DNA from: Symsagittifera roscoffensis | Lineage: Eukaryota; Xenacoelomorpha; Acoela; Convolutidae | NCBI RefSeq assembly: GCF_963678635.1 | Contig: NC_087068.1 | Span: 35,475,436 to 35,539,435 of the forward strand | Direction: 5' to 3' | Length of the DNA: 64,000 nucleotides | Shown: positions 39,124 through 50,471 of the stretch, piece after piece | Numbering within the stretch: the stretch's first letter is position 1 | How the letters are laid out: each line of letters opens with the position of its first letter | Translations under genes and position numbers: made by a program | Notes under the pieces: model-generated | Seen by the model: only the letters and a program-made list of their open reading frames with translations | Database searches by the model: none | What the model was told of the DNA's origin: nothing

Positions 39124-39667
39124 TTGTGAGTGTGGCGCGGCAAATAATATCGACCATGCCTTGATTTATAAGTTGGGTGGTTTCGTCATAATGCGTCACA
39201 ACGCTGTCCGCAATCTGGAAGACAATGCAAGACTGGATATTTCTTGTCAAGGTTTTTGGGCGCCGCTGCAGAAAATGTTTCCTGACGTCCGTTACACACA
39301 CTCGAACGCTCCAAGTAATAGGAACCGAAAACTGAAGCCACTCCTAGAGACTCATGAGAATCGGAAAAAAGTCAAATACAACGACCGCTATCTGCAGGTA
39401 GAGCATGCCTCTTTTACCCCCTTGATTTTTGCGACCAACGGCGCCATGGGTGAGGAGGCAGAGCCATATCATGCTCTACTGGCGGAAAAATTGAGTGAGA
39501 AGCTGAACTGTGCGTATGCAGACACTAAGAACTATATCCGGAAGAAGCTCTCCTTCACCATCCTGAAAACTGCCTTGATAGCCTTGAGAGGACACCGGAA
39601 GAAACAGCAAAACACGTCCTGTAGTACCCGAGACACCGACATAAACATTTTGTGCCACAATCAATAA
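38873..39667 (+). pseudogene. REL endonuclease ORF of the third RT-REL copy (264 aa, internally deleted)
   Basis: Blocks: GTSAWLTCLPPREQNF, EFRDALCLRYGWHL, CECG..NNIDHALIYKLGGF, RHNAVRNL, then directly NARLDIS, and FPDVRYTHSNAPSNRN. Compared with the copy at 2115-2954, some 40 residues between RHN..RNL and ARLDI are missing. The usual FFDV is FPDV, and a knuckle cysteine (DHALxC) is replaced by Tyr. C-terminal blocks VEHASFTPLIF, YHALLAEKLSEKL and KLSFTILKTALIALRG are kept. The first 40 residues (MWKHRSHPTTTT) are read-through of the LINE tail. Confidence 0.7.
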
Positions 39668-39921
39668 ACATTCCTCATCGAATATCATTCCAGCATAGAT
39701 TGTACACTTTCAGTATTTCTCTATATTTTATACCGATGGTTAAATCAAAACCCTTCGCTTTGATTGAAAATGATAAAAAAAGATGACAAGTGTTGATGTC
39801 CTTACAATTAAAATCATTACGGGTTACGGGCAACCTTTTTTATCGATTGTCGCTGTTCAACCTGTAGATCTTAATGCTCATACTTGTATTTCTGCCGCCT
39901 ATATCAGGAATAAAGTCTTTC

Positions 39922-40023
<102 letters not shown>

Positions 40024-40459
40024 TTCTTCAATAAGAACACGCAACTCGACACGAGAACATTCAATTTACAAGTGTTACAAATAAAAAACTTCGTCGAAAA
40101 TTATTTTGTCATTTATTGTTCCGAGTACGCAAGCGGCGTTCGCAATCTGTATTGCCACGGAGATTCTCTGTTCCAAAAAGCTACCTGCTCTGGGTTCCTC
40201 AGTGCATGTGCTTAGGTTCTTACAAAGCTTGCTCAAAAAAATTTCTGTGCTGGGGCCGATTTGATACTGATTTTAAGAAAAAAAATTTCGATGTATTGCC
40301 CATTAAATCTTCCGACAAAACATATTAAAAATTTACGCACCTCACATATTAAAAAAATATTAAAAATTTACGCAATTTACAGGTTACATAACCAGTTGAT
40401 CTTTTTGCAGTACCTTATGATGAAGGCAATGGATTTTGTGTTATAGAAATAAAAACTTA
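40024..40459. other. Stretch between microsatellite and Penelope-like element
   Basis: Short ORFs only. It may contain the decayed 5' part of the Penelope-like element. Confidence 0.3.
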
Positions 40460-42096
40460 TGTTAAAAAATTACTACAAATTTTGCATTACCAACATTTTA
40501 CAGAAATCGAAAATGGCACTGATAGTTTGATCTTGAAAGTAGAAAAAGATACCAATAACACACTACTCAAAATGAAAAAACAAGAGCTCATAAGTAATAA
40601 AATTAATTCAAAACTCAGAACTACCGGAGCTCAGCCCGCTGGGTTATACGATTTGGCTAAAGTACATAGGAATGAAATAACACTCCGTCCAGTTCTATCA
40701 ATTCCTGGTAGTAATTATTATATACATCCATGTTAGACGCTCGAGAAAAACTCGAAATTCTAAAACTCGACAAAGAACAATTTATTTCACTAGACGTTAA
40801 GAGTTTGTACATGTTTGTATGGGAAGCAAGTGAAATTGCCTTACGTAAATTGTATACAACTGATTGCGCACCAGATATTGAGCGTTGAACTCTTGCAATG
40901 CAAGGATAGGCTAGCCATGGGTGCATCCCTGGCAGTAATTGTGGCTAATAATTGGATGCAATCGTTCAAAGGATTAATTAAAGATGAAAACGATGGCATA
41001 AAGCAAGTAACAAAAAATCATCTGAAAAATCCAAATTGCAGCAAAAACTTTGTTTAGAACAATAAGGGTGTTGAATGTGAAAAATTTGAAAGTTGTTTTC
41101 TTGCTAAGTGTCAAAAATTCAGTAACGACGAATATCAAAAAATGGGTGATTTTTTATGGTACTGTGAGTTCTGTCGTAGTTTACCAGACTTTTCAACTTG
41201 TAGTAGGGAAAGAAAAGTTTTCGAAAGATACTTAGACGACAAAATTTGTTCAGTAAAAGGGGACCCAAACACGTTACTTAATAAAGTGAACTCGTTGGAT
41301 AAGAACAATTTACTACAGAAAAAGTCAACGAGAAAGGTAACTTGCTTTTTTGGACATGAATATTGTAGTAAATAAACAAAGGTTGATCCAGTGAAAATTT
41401 TATCGAAAAAAGAATGATACTTAAGCCATTTTGAAGTTTCATAGATGCGCACCCCTCCATCACAAAAAAACAGTGTCGAAGGAAATAATATATAGTTTGA
41501 TTAGATCTAGCACTAACTGGAACAATTTCGACGAAACGTTACAATCCAACGAGAAAATTTAGAAGAAAATTTAGTACCCAGAATCCTGGACATCAAAAAC
41601 TGTTAATAGTACGTTGGGAAAACGAAACATCAAAAACTTCACAGAAACCGAAAATTGAAAGTAGTCGCGAGAAAATTGACAAACCGACGTTTTTTCTACA
41701 ATATCGAGGAAACTTAAGATCAAGCACGGTATTGGTCATTTTCACAATGCGCAAAATGAAAGCTTGCCTGCCGTCGCTTAAGTCAACTTTTGATTGCAAC
41801 CTGAAGACTCAAGTGGTTTATTAAAAAAATGTAGTGGATGTAGTTCCAGCTATGCCGGGCAAACGTGCCGACATCTAAACACACAGATAACACAGCATCA
41901 AAAGACTGATTCGACAGTACGACTGCATGTCGCAGGATGTTGTGGACAATCTAAGGCTTCTGAATGGCGATTAATTGGCAAAAGCAAAGACGCTGAGATA
42001 TTATTAAAATTGGAGGCCCTCTGTATAAGTAAACGCAAGCCGCAACTGAACACTCGCGACAAGTACAGGAGCCGAGAGCTCACACTAAAAAATTAG
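40460..42096 (+). mobile_element. Penelope-like element: RT plus GIY-YIG endonuclease, decayed
   Basis: ORF 40482-40736 has GLYDLAKVHR and LRPVLSIPGSNY, matching GLPKIHK and RPI-S--GS of Penelope RTs. In shifting frames come FISLDVKSLY (motif A), LAMGASLAVIVANNWMQSF (the GSPL-P--AN block) and FERYLDDKIC (YLDD in place of YVDD, motif C). ORF 41794-42096 is the C-terminal GIY-YIG-type domain: CSGCSSSYAGQTCRHLNTQI and EALCISKRKPQLNT. At least four frameshifts or stops show it is inactive. Such elements use the GIY-YIG nuclease instead of APE or REL. Confidence 0.75.
41794..42096 (+). pseudogene. GIY-YIG-type endonuclease domain of the Penelope-like element (100 aa)
   Basis: The cysteine pair C-x2-C precedes SSSYAGQTCRHL, where Penelope elements have YIGQT-R-L. 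H and C residues in LHVAGCCG and the acidic EALCISKRKPQLN block follow, with the Glu that binds metal. The domain is in one frame, but its link to the RT is broken. Confidence 0.7.
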
Positions 42097-43263
42097 TCTG
42101 ACATTAGGCATGTCAGCTTGTTTCAAAGATAGTTTTTTCGAATTAAAATTTACAGAATGACTAAATAAAATAAATTAACCCTAGAAATAATTTTAAAAAG
42201 GTGAGAAAATTGGGAAAACATTTTCGGACGTTTTGGAGAACAAAACATTTCCAAAAACGAAATTTCCAAAAAATAGTTTTACTGATTAAGTAAAATTCTT
42301 AGGTACTCATAAACTTTAATATTAGTCATTCTAACTCTAAAAATCTTTTTAACCGTAAATTTATTTATTTTATTTGTATATACCCGATAATGTAGTTATG
42401 GCGAAAACGTTCGTGTTTTAATCAAAGTTTGGTTGACTTATAACTATTTTAAGCAAAATATATTAACCTTTCATTAAATATGTGTAAAATAATATCAAGT
42501 ATTTCGAGTTTGTAGGAATTTGTGACATCGAGATTTGATGTGTGAAGATTGCGTGAAGTGATTCTTTATCGTCAAGGTTAAGATAACTTAGGTTATGATG
42601 GCATAAGTTCATCATTTTAGTGTTAATTGATTGTGCAAATCAATCAACTGGGAAAGTTCTGGAAGGAGTTCAGTTTTGTTTACATTGCTTGAATTGTATG
42701 CGATATTTAAAATGGCGACTCTTTCAGTTTTATTGGATGCAATTCTGAATTCAAACCATAAAATATCATTTTTTTTTAAATCGAGCGCAATGTCAAGGCT
42801 CGATTGAAAATTTGTACACGATGCAGATGATTGGCTCGAGCACAAAAACGAAACATACCTCACAGTCAAAACATACCAAGTTTTGGTCGAGGATGTGCGG
42901 AAACATAGAGTGAGCACTTGTGCACGGGCATATATACAGAAGGTTCTAAAACCTCAACTCAACTACATATCGTGTGCTTTAATGGAATACTGATATTCAA
43001 AACCATTGCTATTTTCAAATATCCCATTGACAGGATTTTTTGGAAAAGAATATCACAGTTGCGAACGACAAGGAGTAAACTTTCAGCTTTAGCAAACTAT
43101 TTATATTCTACAGAGCTGATTTAAATTATCCGGACAAAACGAACAAAAATTCAATTTTTAAACCATTTTTCTCAAATTGTGTTGAGATTAGACTAAAAAA
43201 TGAAGAGAGAAAAAGTAGCTTTAAGTTTCCTTAGAATTATATTGTGCAATTTTTTCTTCGGAA
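42097..43263. other. Non-coding stretch with one uncertain minus ORF
   Basis: The minus ORF 42612-42917 (101 aa) has no recognisable domain and lies in AT-rich DNA. I do not call it a gene. Nothing else is supported. Confidence 0.25.
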
Positions 43264-43774
43264 TTCCCCGCATTTAAGAAAAGTGAAAACAAATCGATTA
43301 TAATGGATTTTTGAGGTCTAAAATGTTGTGAACGTAATCGATTCCCATTTTACGCTCTGACAACAAAATTGGGCTAAAAATGGATTTAAATCCATTTTTC
43401 TCGCAATAACAAGTGCATTATAATTCATTTGAAATCCATTATAATGGATTATATAATAAGAAGAAAATCACATTAAAATCGATTTTTTCAACTTTATTTT
43501 TGTTTCGTGTCGTGCAAACTATTGCAAGAATTTCTTCATTTATCACATGAGTTGTGCGGAAACTTTGCAAAGCGAGTGTACGGGCTAATCCGTTTTTAAA
43601 CCTAAACCTAATTTGCAAAAAAGTTCTGTTAAGCTCCTCCCCCTCCCCTAACGATTGCCCCTTTGCTCCGCCCCCAACCTAAAACACCGTCCCAACCACC
43701 CCCGCACCTCATCTTAACCACACCCCCCTTCGCACCTGTTACACCCCCCTAATGTTTGCCAGGGGGGAAATGGA

Positions 43775-43965
43775 AGGCGGGTTCAGTCAAGTTCCAACGT
43801 TGGGGTGTGGGGCTTGTAAAGGGGCATAGGCGTGGGGGGGGGGGTAAGGGAAAGGGGAATTAGTCCACTTCCAACGTTGGGGGGCTTGTAAAGCGGCAAA
43901 GGCTGTGGGGGGGGGGGGGGGGGGGGGTAATGGAAGAGGGAATTAGTCCACTTCCAACTTTGTCA
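43775..43965. repeat. Local tandem duplication of about 95 bp in the G-rich core
   Basis: The block TTCCAACGTTGGGG ... GGGGCTTGTAAA ... AATTAGTCCACTTCCAAC occurs twice in direct orientation, with G runs of 10 and about 22 bases. It is present only in the left arm. Confidence 0.65.
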
Positions 43966-44431
43966 CCCCTCCACCAAAATTTCTAATGGTTTAAGAAAAC
44001 TCATGAAAGGAACAAAAATTCAGTTACAGTTATTGAGTAACATAAAAAATTAACAAAACTACCAAAGTTAGGCAGAAAAAAACTGAACAACATGTAAACA
44101 ACTGTAGTTTAAAATCCAGAAAAAACTTTACGTGCGGTGAAAATCGCATCTGAGTGAAAGGGAAAAAAATCGATTATAATTTACTTTCATTGTCAGTATC
44201 CACAAAAGAGAAAAAAATTGATTATAGTGGATGAAAAAGGATTTTTTTGCCTCGAAAAATTTTACTAATATAATCCAATTTTAATTAAATAAAATCGACT
44301 TATTTTCACTTTTGTGGACACTGTCAAGGAAACTCAATTATAATCGGTTTTTATTCATGGAACTCCAATGCGGGTCCGCTGAAACGAATTTGTGATGTGA
44401 TGAGAAAAAAAATACCAAAAGAAGCTCATTA

Positions 44432-44620
44432 CACAGCCCAACAAAACTCTACGAGGGTTAAACCTCCAAAAATCTGTATAATTAAAAATATTTTCACTTG
44501 ATAGTCAAGAAACGTGATTTTTACTATATAAAACCCAAAATCTTTTCTTAAAAACAGTTTTTAAACAGTTTACTCAAACTTTGGGAGACTTAATTATTTG
44601 AAAACTTTGTTGGGCTGTAT
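44432..44620. repeat. Palindrome-ended repeat in the foldback spacer
   Basis: The ends are CACAGCCCAACAAAACTC and, inverted, ACAGCCCAACAAAGTTTTC. It is related to the repeat at 13461-13616 in the NMRAL1-like intron, and homology continues past its right end in both places. Confidence 0.55.
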
Positions 44621-46001
44621 ATTAGGCTTATTTTGATATATAATCCTCATCAATTAACAAAGTAGTTTCAGCGTAACTTTTGAATAATGGAAAAAAGCTA
44701 AAATGACCCGCTTCTGGGGTAAAATTTTGGTTGAGACTCGCATTGGAGTTCCATGAATAAAATCGATTATAACTGAGGATCCTTGTCAGTGTCCACAAAA
44801 GTGATAACAAATCGATTATAATCAAATAGATGCGAACTTTAACGCACATAAAGTCTTTTCTACGTTTTAAATTAAAGTTGGTTTCGTTGGTTTCTTAAGT
44901 TGGTGACGTTGGTTCAACTTAATTTTTTTCTGCCTAATTTTGATTTTTTTGTTACTTTTTGCTTTTTTATGTTCCTTAAAACTGAATTTTGTTCTTTTCA
45001 ACAAATTTGTTAAATTATTAGAAACTTTAGGGGGGTGGGGTAAAGTTGGAGGTGGACTAATCCCCTTACATTAACCCCCAATCGTTTGCCTATTTACAAC
45101 AACCCCCTCGCCGGGGGTTCAGTGGGGGAGAGGGGGGGTGGGGCGGCCGTTTGGGGTCAGGTTGGGGAGGGGTTCTGTGGGGGAGGGGGTAGGGTTCAGG
45201 TGGGAGAGGGGGTGAGTTAATGTTAGCAAACATTAAGGGGATTGAAGGGGAGCAAACGGGCAAACGTTAAGGGGACAGAGCTTAACGGAATCTTTTTGCA
45301 ATTTGAGTTTAGGTTTAGAAATGGATTAGGCCGTACACTCGCTTTGCAAAGTTTCCGCAAAACTCACTTAATATATGCAGAAACTTTTGCAAAATTTTGC
45401 ACGACACGCGAAACAAAAAACAAAGTAGAAAAAAAATTTTAAATGTGATTTCCTACCTACTATAAAATCCATTATAATGGATTTCAAATGAAATATAATG
45501 CATTTTGTTTTTGCGAGATGAAATGAATTTAAATCCATTTTTAGCCCAATATTGTTGTCTGAACGTAACATGGGAATCCATTATATTTACAACAGTTCAG
45601 ACCACAAAAATCCATAATAATCGATTTCACTTTTCTTAAATGCGGGTAATTTTTGATTATTTGAAAAAAGCCGAAATGACCCATTTTTGAGGTTAAGTTT
45701 TGGTTAAGATATTCGGATTGCACCATATCAATTTTGATGAAATTCTAAGCAACTTTTGTTTTCTTCACGTTTTTTCTAATTTTAACACAACTTGAGAAAA
45801 ACATGTTAAAAAATTAAAAATTTTATTTTTTTCCGGATAATTTCAATCAGCACTGTAATTTCTAAAACATATTAATTGCAATCATCATTTTAAAATCTAA
45901 GTCAATGTCAATAGTAACTTGCTACAAAAATGAGGTTAAATTTTCATTAATTTTTTGTAAAACAAAAGTTCCATCACTCAGAAGGTGGAATCCCTCATAC
46001 C

Positions 46002-46309
46002 CGAAGGACCGAATGCGCAAAAATAAAAATCAGCCAAGTAATCTAAAATTTGGAAAGAAAGTAAAAACATCCAGGGACTGAATGTTGATATTGGCCGAAC
46101 ATACAAACGGCAGATATATGAAAAACTTTCAAATTGCCACTGACAGACGCCGAATTGGAACAACTTTCAAGGGTTTCATTATGAAAGAAGCAAAATATTG
46201 CTTCATTTAATTCATTTTAATGGCAATTGCTTCTGTTTAAAAATTGACTTTCATCTAATTTTGTTTTCGGTCCTTTGCCCACAAGTTTTTTTTGCCAATT
46301 CGGTCCTTC
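46002..46309. mobile_element. Small inverted-repeat element (about 308 bp)
   Basis: CGAAGGACCGAATGCGCAAA at the left end matches, inverted, CGAAGGACCGAATTGGCAAA at the right end (18 of 20). The interior is non-coding. No target duplication was recognised. A MITE of unknown superfamily is the simplest reading. Confidence 0.5.
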
Positions 46310-46833
46310 GCGCATAACAATATCCCCCGATTCATAATATAATTTTAAAATCTGGGTAAATTACCTCACTGACTGTTCGCTGTCAACAATATTCAGGGCA
46401 AGCTGAAGTTTTGATTCAATGAAACTAGCAAAAAATTCTCAAAAATTGAAGCAATAAGAAGAATTTTTGTTTTCTATAACTTAGAACCATAACAGCAATT
46501 ATCTCAAAACATCAAGATATGCTTGTCAAAATTATGCCTGTAATAGCTCCACTACTTTTCATTTTGTTAATATTTATCTCAATATTGGATTATTTCATGT
46601 TTTATTTATAAAATGTGGGGGCATCAGAAAAACAGCACAAATCATTTTTGGTCGGTCTGAAATAATTCGCAAATAGTAAAATTGTCAATTTTCTGACTTG
46701 AAAACCCTAATCTCTACCAAACCCTCGATTTCAAATTCACACATATGTTTCTCAGAAAGCTTGTTCCAAAATTTGTATGTTCCTTGAGCTTTGTCCGACT
46801 CAGAACATTAGCCATCAGTGGAAAAATAGTCTT
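46310..46833. other. Non-coding flank of the 4-kb duplication
   Basis: AT-rich; no gene or repeat recognised. Together with 45649-46001 it separates the foldback from the duplicated gene. Confidence 0.3.
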
Positions 46834-47135
46834 ACTTTTTTTTTACAAATCATTCATTATGGTCTTCATTTGATAAAATTCTGATGGTACCTACTGCTGT
46901 TCATTGTCTCACAGATACGTAAAAATGTTCAGCTTATAACACATCACAATAAAATTGGTATATGTTTTATAATCACTTCAAAACGTGAATTTTTCTTCGT
47001 TGATAAATTATTAATCACTTTTGGCATTTGTTGTATGTAAATCTAGTTTTGACAATTTGTAGCAAATTTGAAGAGTTTTTATTACACATCTTTATAGCTT
47101 GTTTTAAAAGAGAAAAAACTTGAAAGAAGAACAAA

Positions 47136-47924
47136 ATGTATCCACTGGGATATTACCTTTCTGATCGGCACGTCGGTCGGGTCATGTTGGATTTAGAAGA
47201 CACTCTGTACAACACAGCATCACGTAGAAGCTTGCCAGTGCCAGATAGTGATAAAGCACTCGTGCCCTATTCGGAGAAGGTCTTCGATCTAGAAGACAGA
47301 TACAGCACAGCTCGACTATGGAGACTACTCAACATTTACAAGCCCTACTATGTGCACAAAAACTACACGTCTGAGTCGCTGGAGAAATTGCGAGATACCT
47401 CCAAGGGAAGTCTGCTGTCGGAGCATATCTATGGGAGTCCCATCGAAGGCATGCCGCAGACAATTTCAGATCACATTCTTAGTCAGAGGCTGCAGAGTTT
47501 GGTGCACGGAGAGTTGCTTCCCAGTACAATCAGAGCTGAGAGGTACCCCTGGAGTCTAGCATACGAGCGGGAAGTTGAGGCCAGACTAGCAGAGATGGGA
47601 AGATACCGGTCACTGGACTACACATATCCGTATCTGCTCAACGGGTACTCTTACCCATACACCAAGTGGCTCGCATTGCAAAGAGAAATAGCGAGAGTCG
47701 AGCGGCAGAGGTCTTTGAATGGATACTTGAGCAAAGAACCATCCTCAAGCAAGGGATCCATGAAAGCCATCGAAAGTAGCGAATCAGTGTACTCGAGGTA
47801 TAGGCCGCACTCGGTGCCCTTGAAGGAAGATATGGCCGCTTATTCATACAGGGAGAGACCCTGGGACTACATGGGAATGATGCGAAGAAAGGAATTGCAG
47901 CGAAGCATGGATAGTCTAAAATAG
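47136..47924 (+). CDS. Unrecognised Tyr-rich, Cys-free 262-aa protein, copy 1
   Basis: A single uninterrupted ORF with a good start context (AACAAAATG). An acceptor-like CATCTTTATAG lies 36 bases before the ATG, so a 5' UTR intron is possible. The protein has 26 tyrosines (10 %), no cysteine, and many Arg, Ser and Leu. There is no signal peptide, membrane segment or known motif. Tyrosines cluster at residues 162-175 (DYTYPYLLNGYSYPY). A motif [RQ]RS[LM] recurs at residues 31, 158, 192 and 256 and could be a basic-directed kinase site. The middle (140-155, 178-195) is helical and charged. Codon choice looks coding and unlike the flanks. Small Tyr-rich basic proteins occur in invertebrate thick filaments (filagenins, for example), but that is only a composition analogy. 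Function unknown. Confidence 0.8.
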   Translation: MYPLGYYLSDRHVGRVMLDLEDTLYNTASRRSLPVPDSDKALVPYSEKVFDLEDRYSTARLWRLLNIYKPYYVHKNYTSESLEKLRDTSKGSLLSEHIYGSPIEGMPQTISDHILSQRLQSLVHGELLPSTIRAERYPWSLAYEREVEARLAEMGRYRSLDYTYPYLLNGYSYPYTKWLALQREIARVERQRSLNGYLSKEPSSSKGSMKAIESSESVYSRYRPHSVPLKEDMAAYSYRERPWDYMGMMRRKELQRSMDSLK

Positions 47925-48301
47925 GACCAATAACAAGTTGACAATTTTAGTCCGAAATCACATGTTGTCTGAAAAATCTTTCCTATTGTCCAATCAATTA
48001 ATTCACTCAAACTAAAGGCATTTAAAATGCTATGAAGTTATGAGTCTCAATGACCAATTTTGTATATGTTTCTACTTAATTAGCATGATTAATTCTTAAA
48101 TCGTTTTTAAAATCTAAAGAAGATTGCTCGTATCAGGGAGGGCGAAGAAAACATTGATGAAATTATTGGAAAAAAAAATTAAACATTTGAAAAAAAATAA
48201 GCTTTTTTTAAACTTGACCACAGAAGCTTGGTGAAAGATGTGAAAGATATAATTAGTGGACACATAAAATTAAATTGCTGTCATTAATTCAGTCTGACGG
48301 T

Positions 48302-48798
48302 CAGTAGCGTGCCAAAGGGGGGGTGCGAGGAATCGACCACCCCCCTCCCCCGCAACTTGGGTTGCCAAAACTTTCCAAGGGTCTCCCCTTTGGTATGATT
48401 TTATGACATCCATTTTTATTTTTCGCTGAACAACCCCAAAAATTTTCTAAAGGCGCCTTTAGCGCAAATATGAATGATTTTTATGGGGAAGCGCGCTCCA
48501 AAAAACGCAATTTTTTTGTCAAAATTTTCCGAAGAGTGCCTAAAAACGCCTTTTTGGCCTGTTTTTTGAAAAGTTTGCCCGAAGCGCACAAAATTTTCCA
48601 CAAAATAGGGTCCTTATACTATTTTGGGAGAGCTCGGAAAATCAAACTAATCGACCTCAATAAAAGGTCTACACAAGTTTCAAACTTTTTCGAAACCCCC
48701 CCCCCCATTTTTTCAAGAACCGTAGAAACCGCAGAAATATCTCGAAAAACCGCAGAAACTTTTCAAAATTTTTTAAGGGGTTTCTCCGCACGCCACTG
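48302..48798. mobile_element. hAT-like MITE in duplication copy 1 (497 bp)
   Basis: The ends are CAGTAGCGTGC and, inverted, CAGTGGCGTGC. The flanks CTGACGGT and CTGATAGT agree at 6 of 8 positions, as expected for an old hAT target duplication. The interior shares GCGCGCTCCAAAAAACGCAA, GTGCCTAAAAACGCC and TTTGGGAGAGCTCGG with the copy at 10940-11365, although the extreme ends differ. It lies 377 bp after the 262-aa gene. Confidence 0.75.
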
Positions 48799-49109
48799 CT
48801 GATAGTATTTTGAGCCAAAATAATTTAAAGCTTATGCTTTAGAAGCATAAAAAACTTTGGAACCCCACAAAACTTATTTTCACCAGTTTGTTGCGAAATT
48901 TAGATCATGAGACAGAGAGGATCCAGACGACGTCCCAGGTTCAACTGTGTAGATGGCATTCAAAAGTTAAGACGGGTATATTTTCTCTAAATATTATGTT
49001 TAGAAAAACTGAATTGAGGAGTAGTACCGAAAAGGCCTTCTAGAATAACAGCCGAACGCTGCGCAAATGGTGTTGAATTTTGTATGTAAGCTAGGATAAG
49101 GAGTCAAGA

Positions 49110-49800
49110 ACTTATTCAATACTCTTATATTGGTCTTGGTGATTTTTTTATTTGTTTTTTTTTTCGGAATTTTTTGTTCACGCTAAATTTGATTTTTCGC
49201 GGTTTGAATTTGATTGCTTTGTTTCTTCACTTCATTTCCTTTGTTAAAAGCAAGGCAAACTCCACTATCGAACAGAAAAGGTGCAAATGTCACAAAAAAT
49301 GGGATCGAATTCTTGTTTCAAAATGGAATTCAATTTAAGATTTCCAAGCGGAATAAAAATTATATATATTGGTCCAGTTTTCTCAAAGTGTGTTACGTTT
49401 ATCAAAAAAAGTGTCAGTCATAAATTGTTTTTGTATTTCCTGTAGCCATCTTTTTTGTGTATCTGCATCGTTGAGGTCTTCTTACAAGTTATGCATTATG
49501 CTTTACCATATTTCGACGCTTTTCTATTATCCTTCATAACGCTTTTAAGAGTGCGAAGACTCTTATATAGGTCTTGCTGATTTTTTTTGTTTTTTTTTCA
49601 GGAGAGTCAATTGCAATTCATCTGCTGCAAGTTACGTAAAAAAGAACCTGGTGGCGCAAAAAAAAACGTGAACGATTTCTAGTTTTGAACGTGGAATTTA
49701 ATTTTTAGATTTCCAGAGAATAAAAACTTTACCTATTCATCCAGTTTTCTCAAGTTAGGTTCATGTAATCAAAAAAGTGCCTATCATAAATTGTTCTAGA
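49110..49800. repeat. Diverged direct repeat, two units of about 440 bp (copy 1)
   Basis: ACTCTTATATTGGTCTTG at about 49120 corresponds to ACTCTTATATAGGTCTTG at about 49560. Each is followed at similar distance by AGATTTCCA..GAATAAAA, CCAGTTTTCTCAA and CAAAAAAGTG...ATCATAAATTGTT. Divergence is considerable, so this repeat is far older than the 4-kb duplication, which carries it in both copies (second at 53159-53849). Confidence 0.6.
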
Positions 49801-50378
49801 AACTTAAAGAGCTTAAATGGCATCTAATTTTTTCTTTGAGTTTTGAAAGTTGAGATTTTTTTAACAACGTCAGTGTTTTTTGTATGTTTACTTGCATTCA
49901 TTACTCTTTTGCAATCTTCGCAAGACCTTCTAGGAAAGTGAAGCTGTCATCGCAAACGACGTCTTCTCAAATGCGTCTACTGAAGATTTTATGGAGAATC
50001 CATCAGCTCGTCTCGATTGACGTAATTGTATGAAAAAAACTGAATTACAAAAACCTAATCTTGTGCTTAATCTTTGCTTGTATTTATTTCTTGAAACTTA
50101 TGTTCTCAATTGATGTAAATTGTGTTTTTCCTATTTTGAGAGATTAAGGTCTAAGTAGTCGATCAAAACTTGAAGATAGCCGCCTATCACAAAAAAAAGT
50201 TTAAAAAAATAAAGCTTTCTGGGGGCAACCGCCTATCGGGCTGTGTGTATGTATGCGTAGCTAAGATTGCTTCCTTCTTCCGCGAACTCTACTTGGTTGT
50301 CTTTGCGTGTAAAGCTGTTTTTGCCCAAAAAAAATTGTATCTTTAAAGATCTTGCAAAAAAAGGTTATCTTTAAAGCA

Positions 50379-50471
50379 GGTTATCTTGCAAGATCTTGCA
50401 AGATCTTTTAAAGAGATGCATCCTCTTTAAAAGAATCTTGCAAGATTCTTGCAAGATCTTGCAAGATAACC
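50379..50471. repeat. Palindromic hairpin of ATCTTGCAAGAT units (copy 1)
   Basis: The left arm 50379-50415 (GGTTATCTTGCAAGATCTTG onward) pairs with the right arm 50422-50471 around ATGCAT. The 12-base palindrome ATCTTGCAAGAT or its core is repeated in both arms. The structure is almost perfect apart from one extra unit in the right arm. Confidence 0.8.

Larger units (their letters stand above)
28751..39667 (+). mobile_element. Third RT-REL retroelement, 5'-truncated, split by nested insertions
   Basis: RT palm and thumb lie at 28751-29384 and 29912-30248, and the REL domain at 38873-39667, with a partial duplicate at 37232-37482. The protein starts inside RT motif A (LLIDAENAFNRLNR), so the 5' part is missing, as expected from incomplete target-primed reverse transcription. 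Between the pieces sit a hAT-like MITE and a jockey/CR1-type LINE with its tandem amplification. The element is followed after 255 bp by (AGT)34. Age order by nesting: RT-REL first, then MITE and LINE, then the duplications. Confidence 0.7.
43264..45648. repeat. Large diverged foldback with G-rich core, about 2.4 kb
   Basis: Left arm 43264-44374 and right arm 44737-45648 are inverted copies, with many substitutions and indels. Matching marks include CCCGCATTTAAGAAAAGTG at both outer ends, GGGCTAAAAATGGATTTAAA, GCGGAAACTTTGCAAAGCG, and CATGGAACTCCAATGCG at both inner ends. The motif ATCGATTATAA recurs several times in both arms. A G-run-rich (left) or C-run-rich (inverted) block lies in the middle of each arm. 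The spacer is about 360 bp. It could be a foldback transposon or two inverted copies of one repeat. No ORF is supported. Confidence 0.75.

Noticed and set aside
42612-42917. 101-aa minus ORF
   Set aside because: No recognisable domain and no splice or promoter context; kept only as a note.
47638-47847. Minus ORF and the plus ORF 47350-47559 inside the 262-aa gene, and the same pair in copy 2
   Set aside because: Overlapping frames of a clearly coding ORF.
48470-48802. 110-aa plus ORF in the hAT-like MITE, and its copy at 52519
   Set aside because: It lies within a non-autonomous element with inverted ends; it is full of F/K/N runs and is not shared as an ORF by the 10.9-kb copy.
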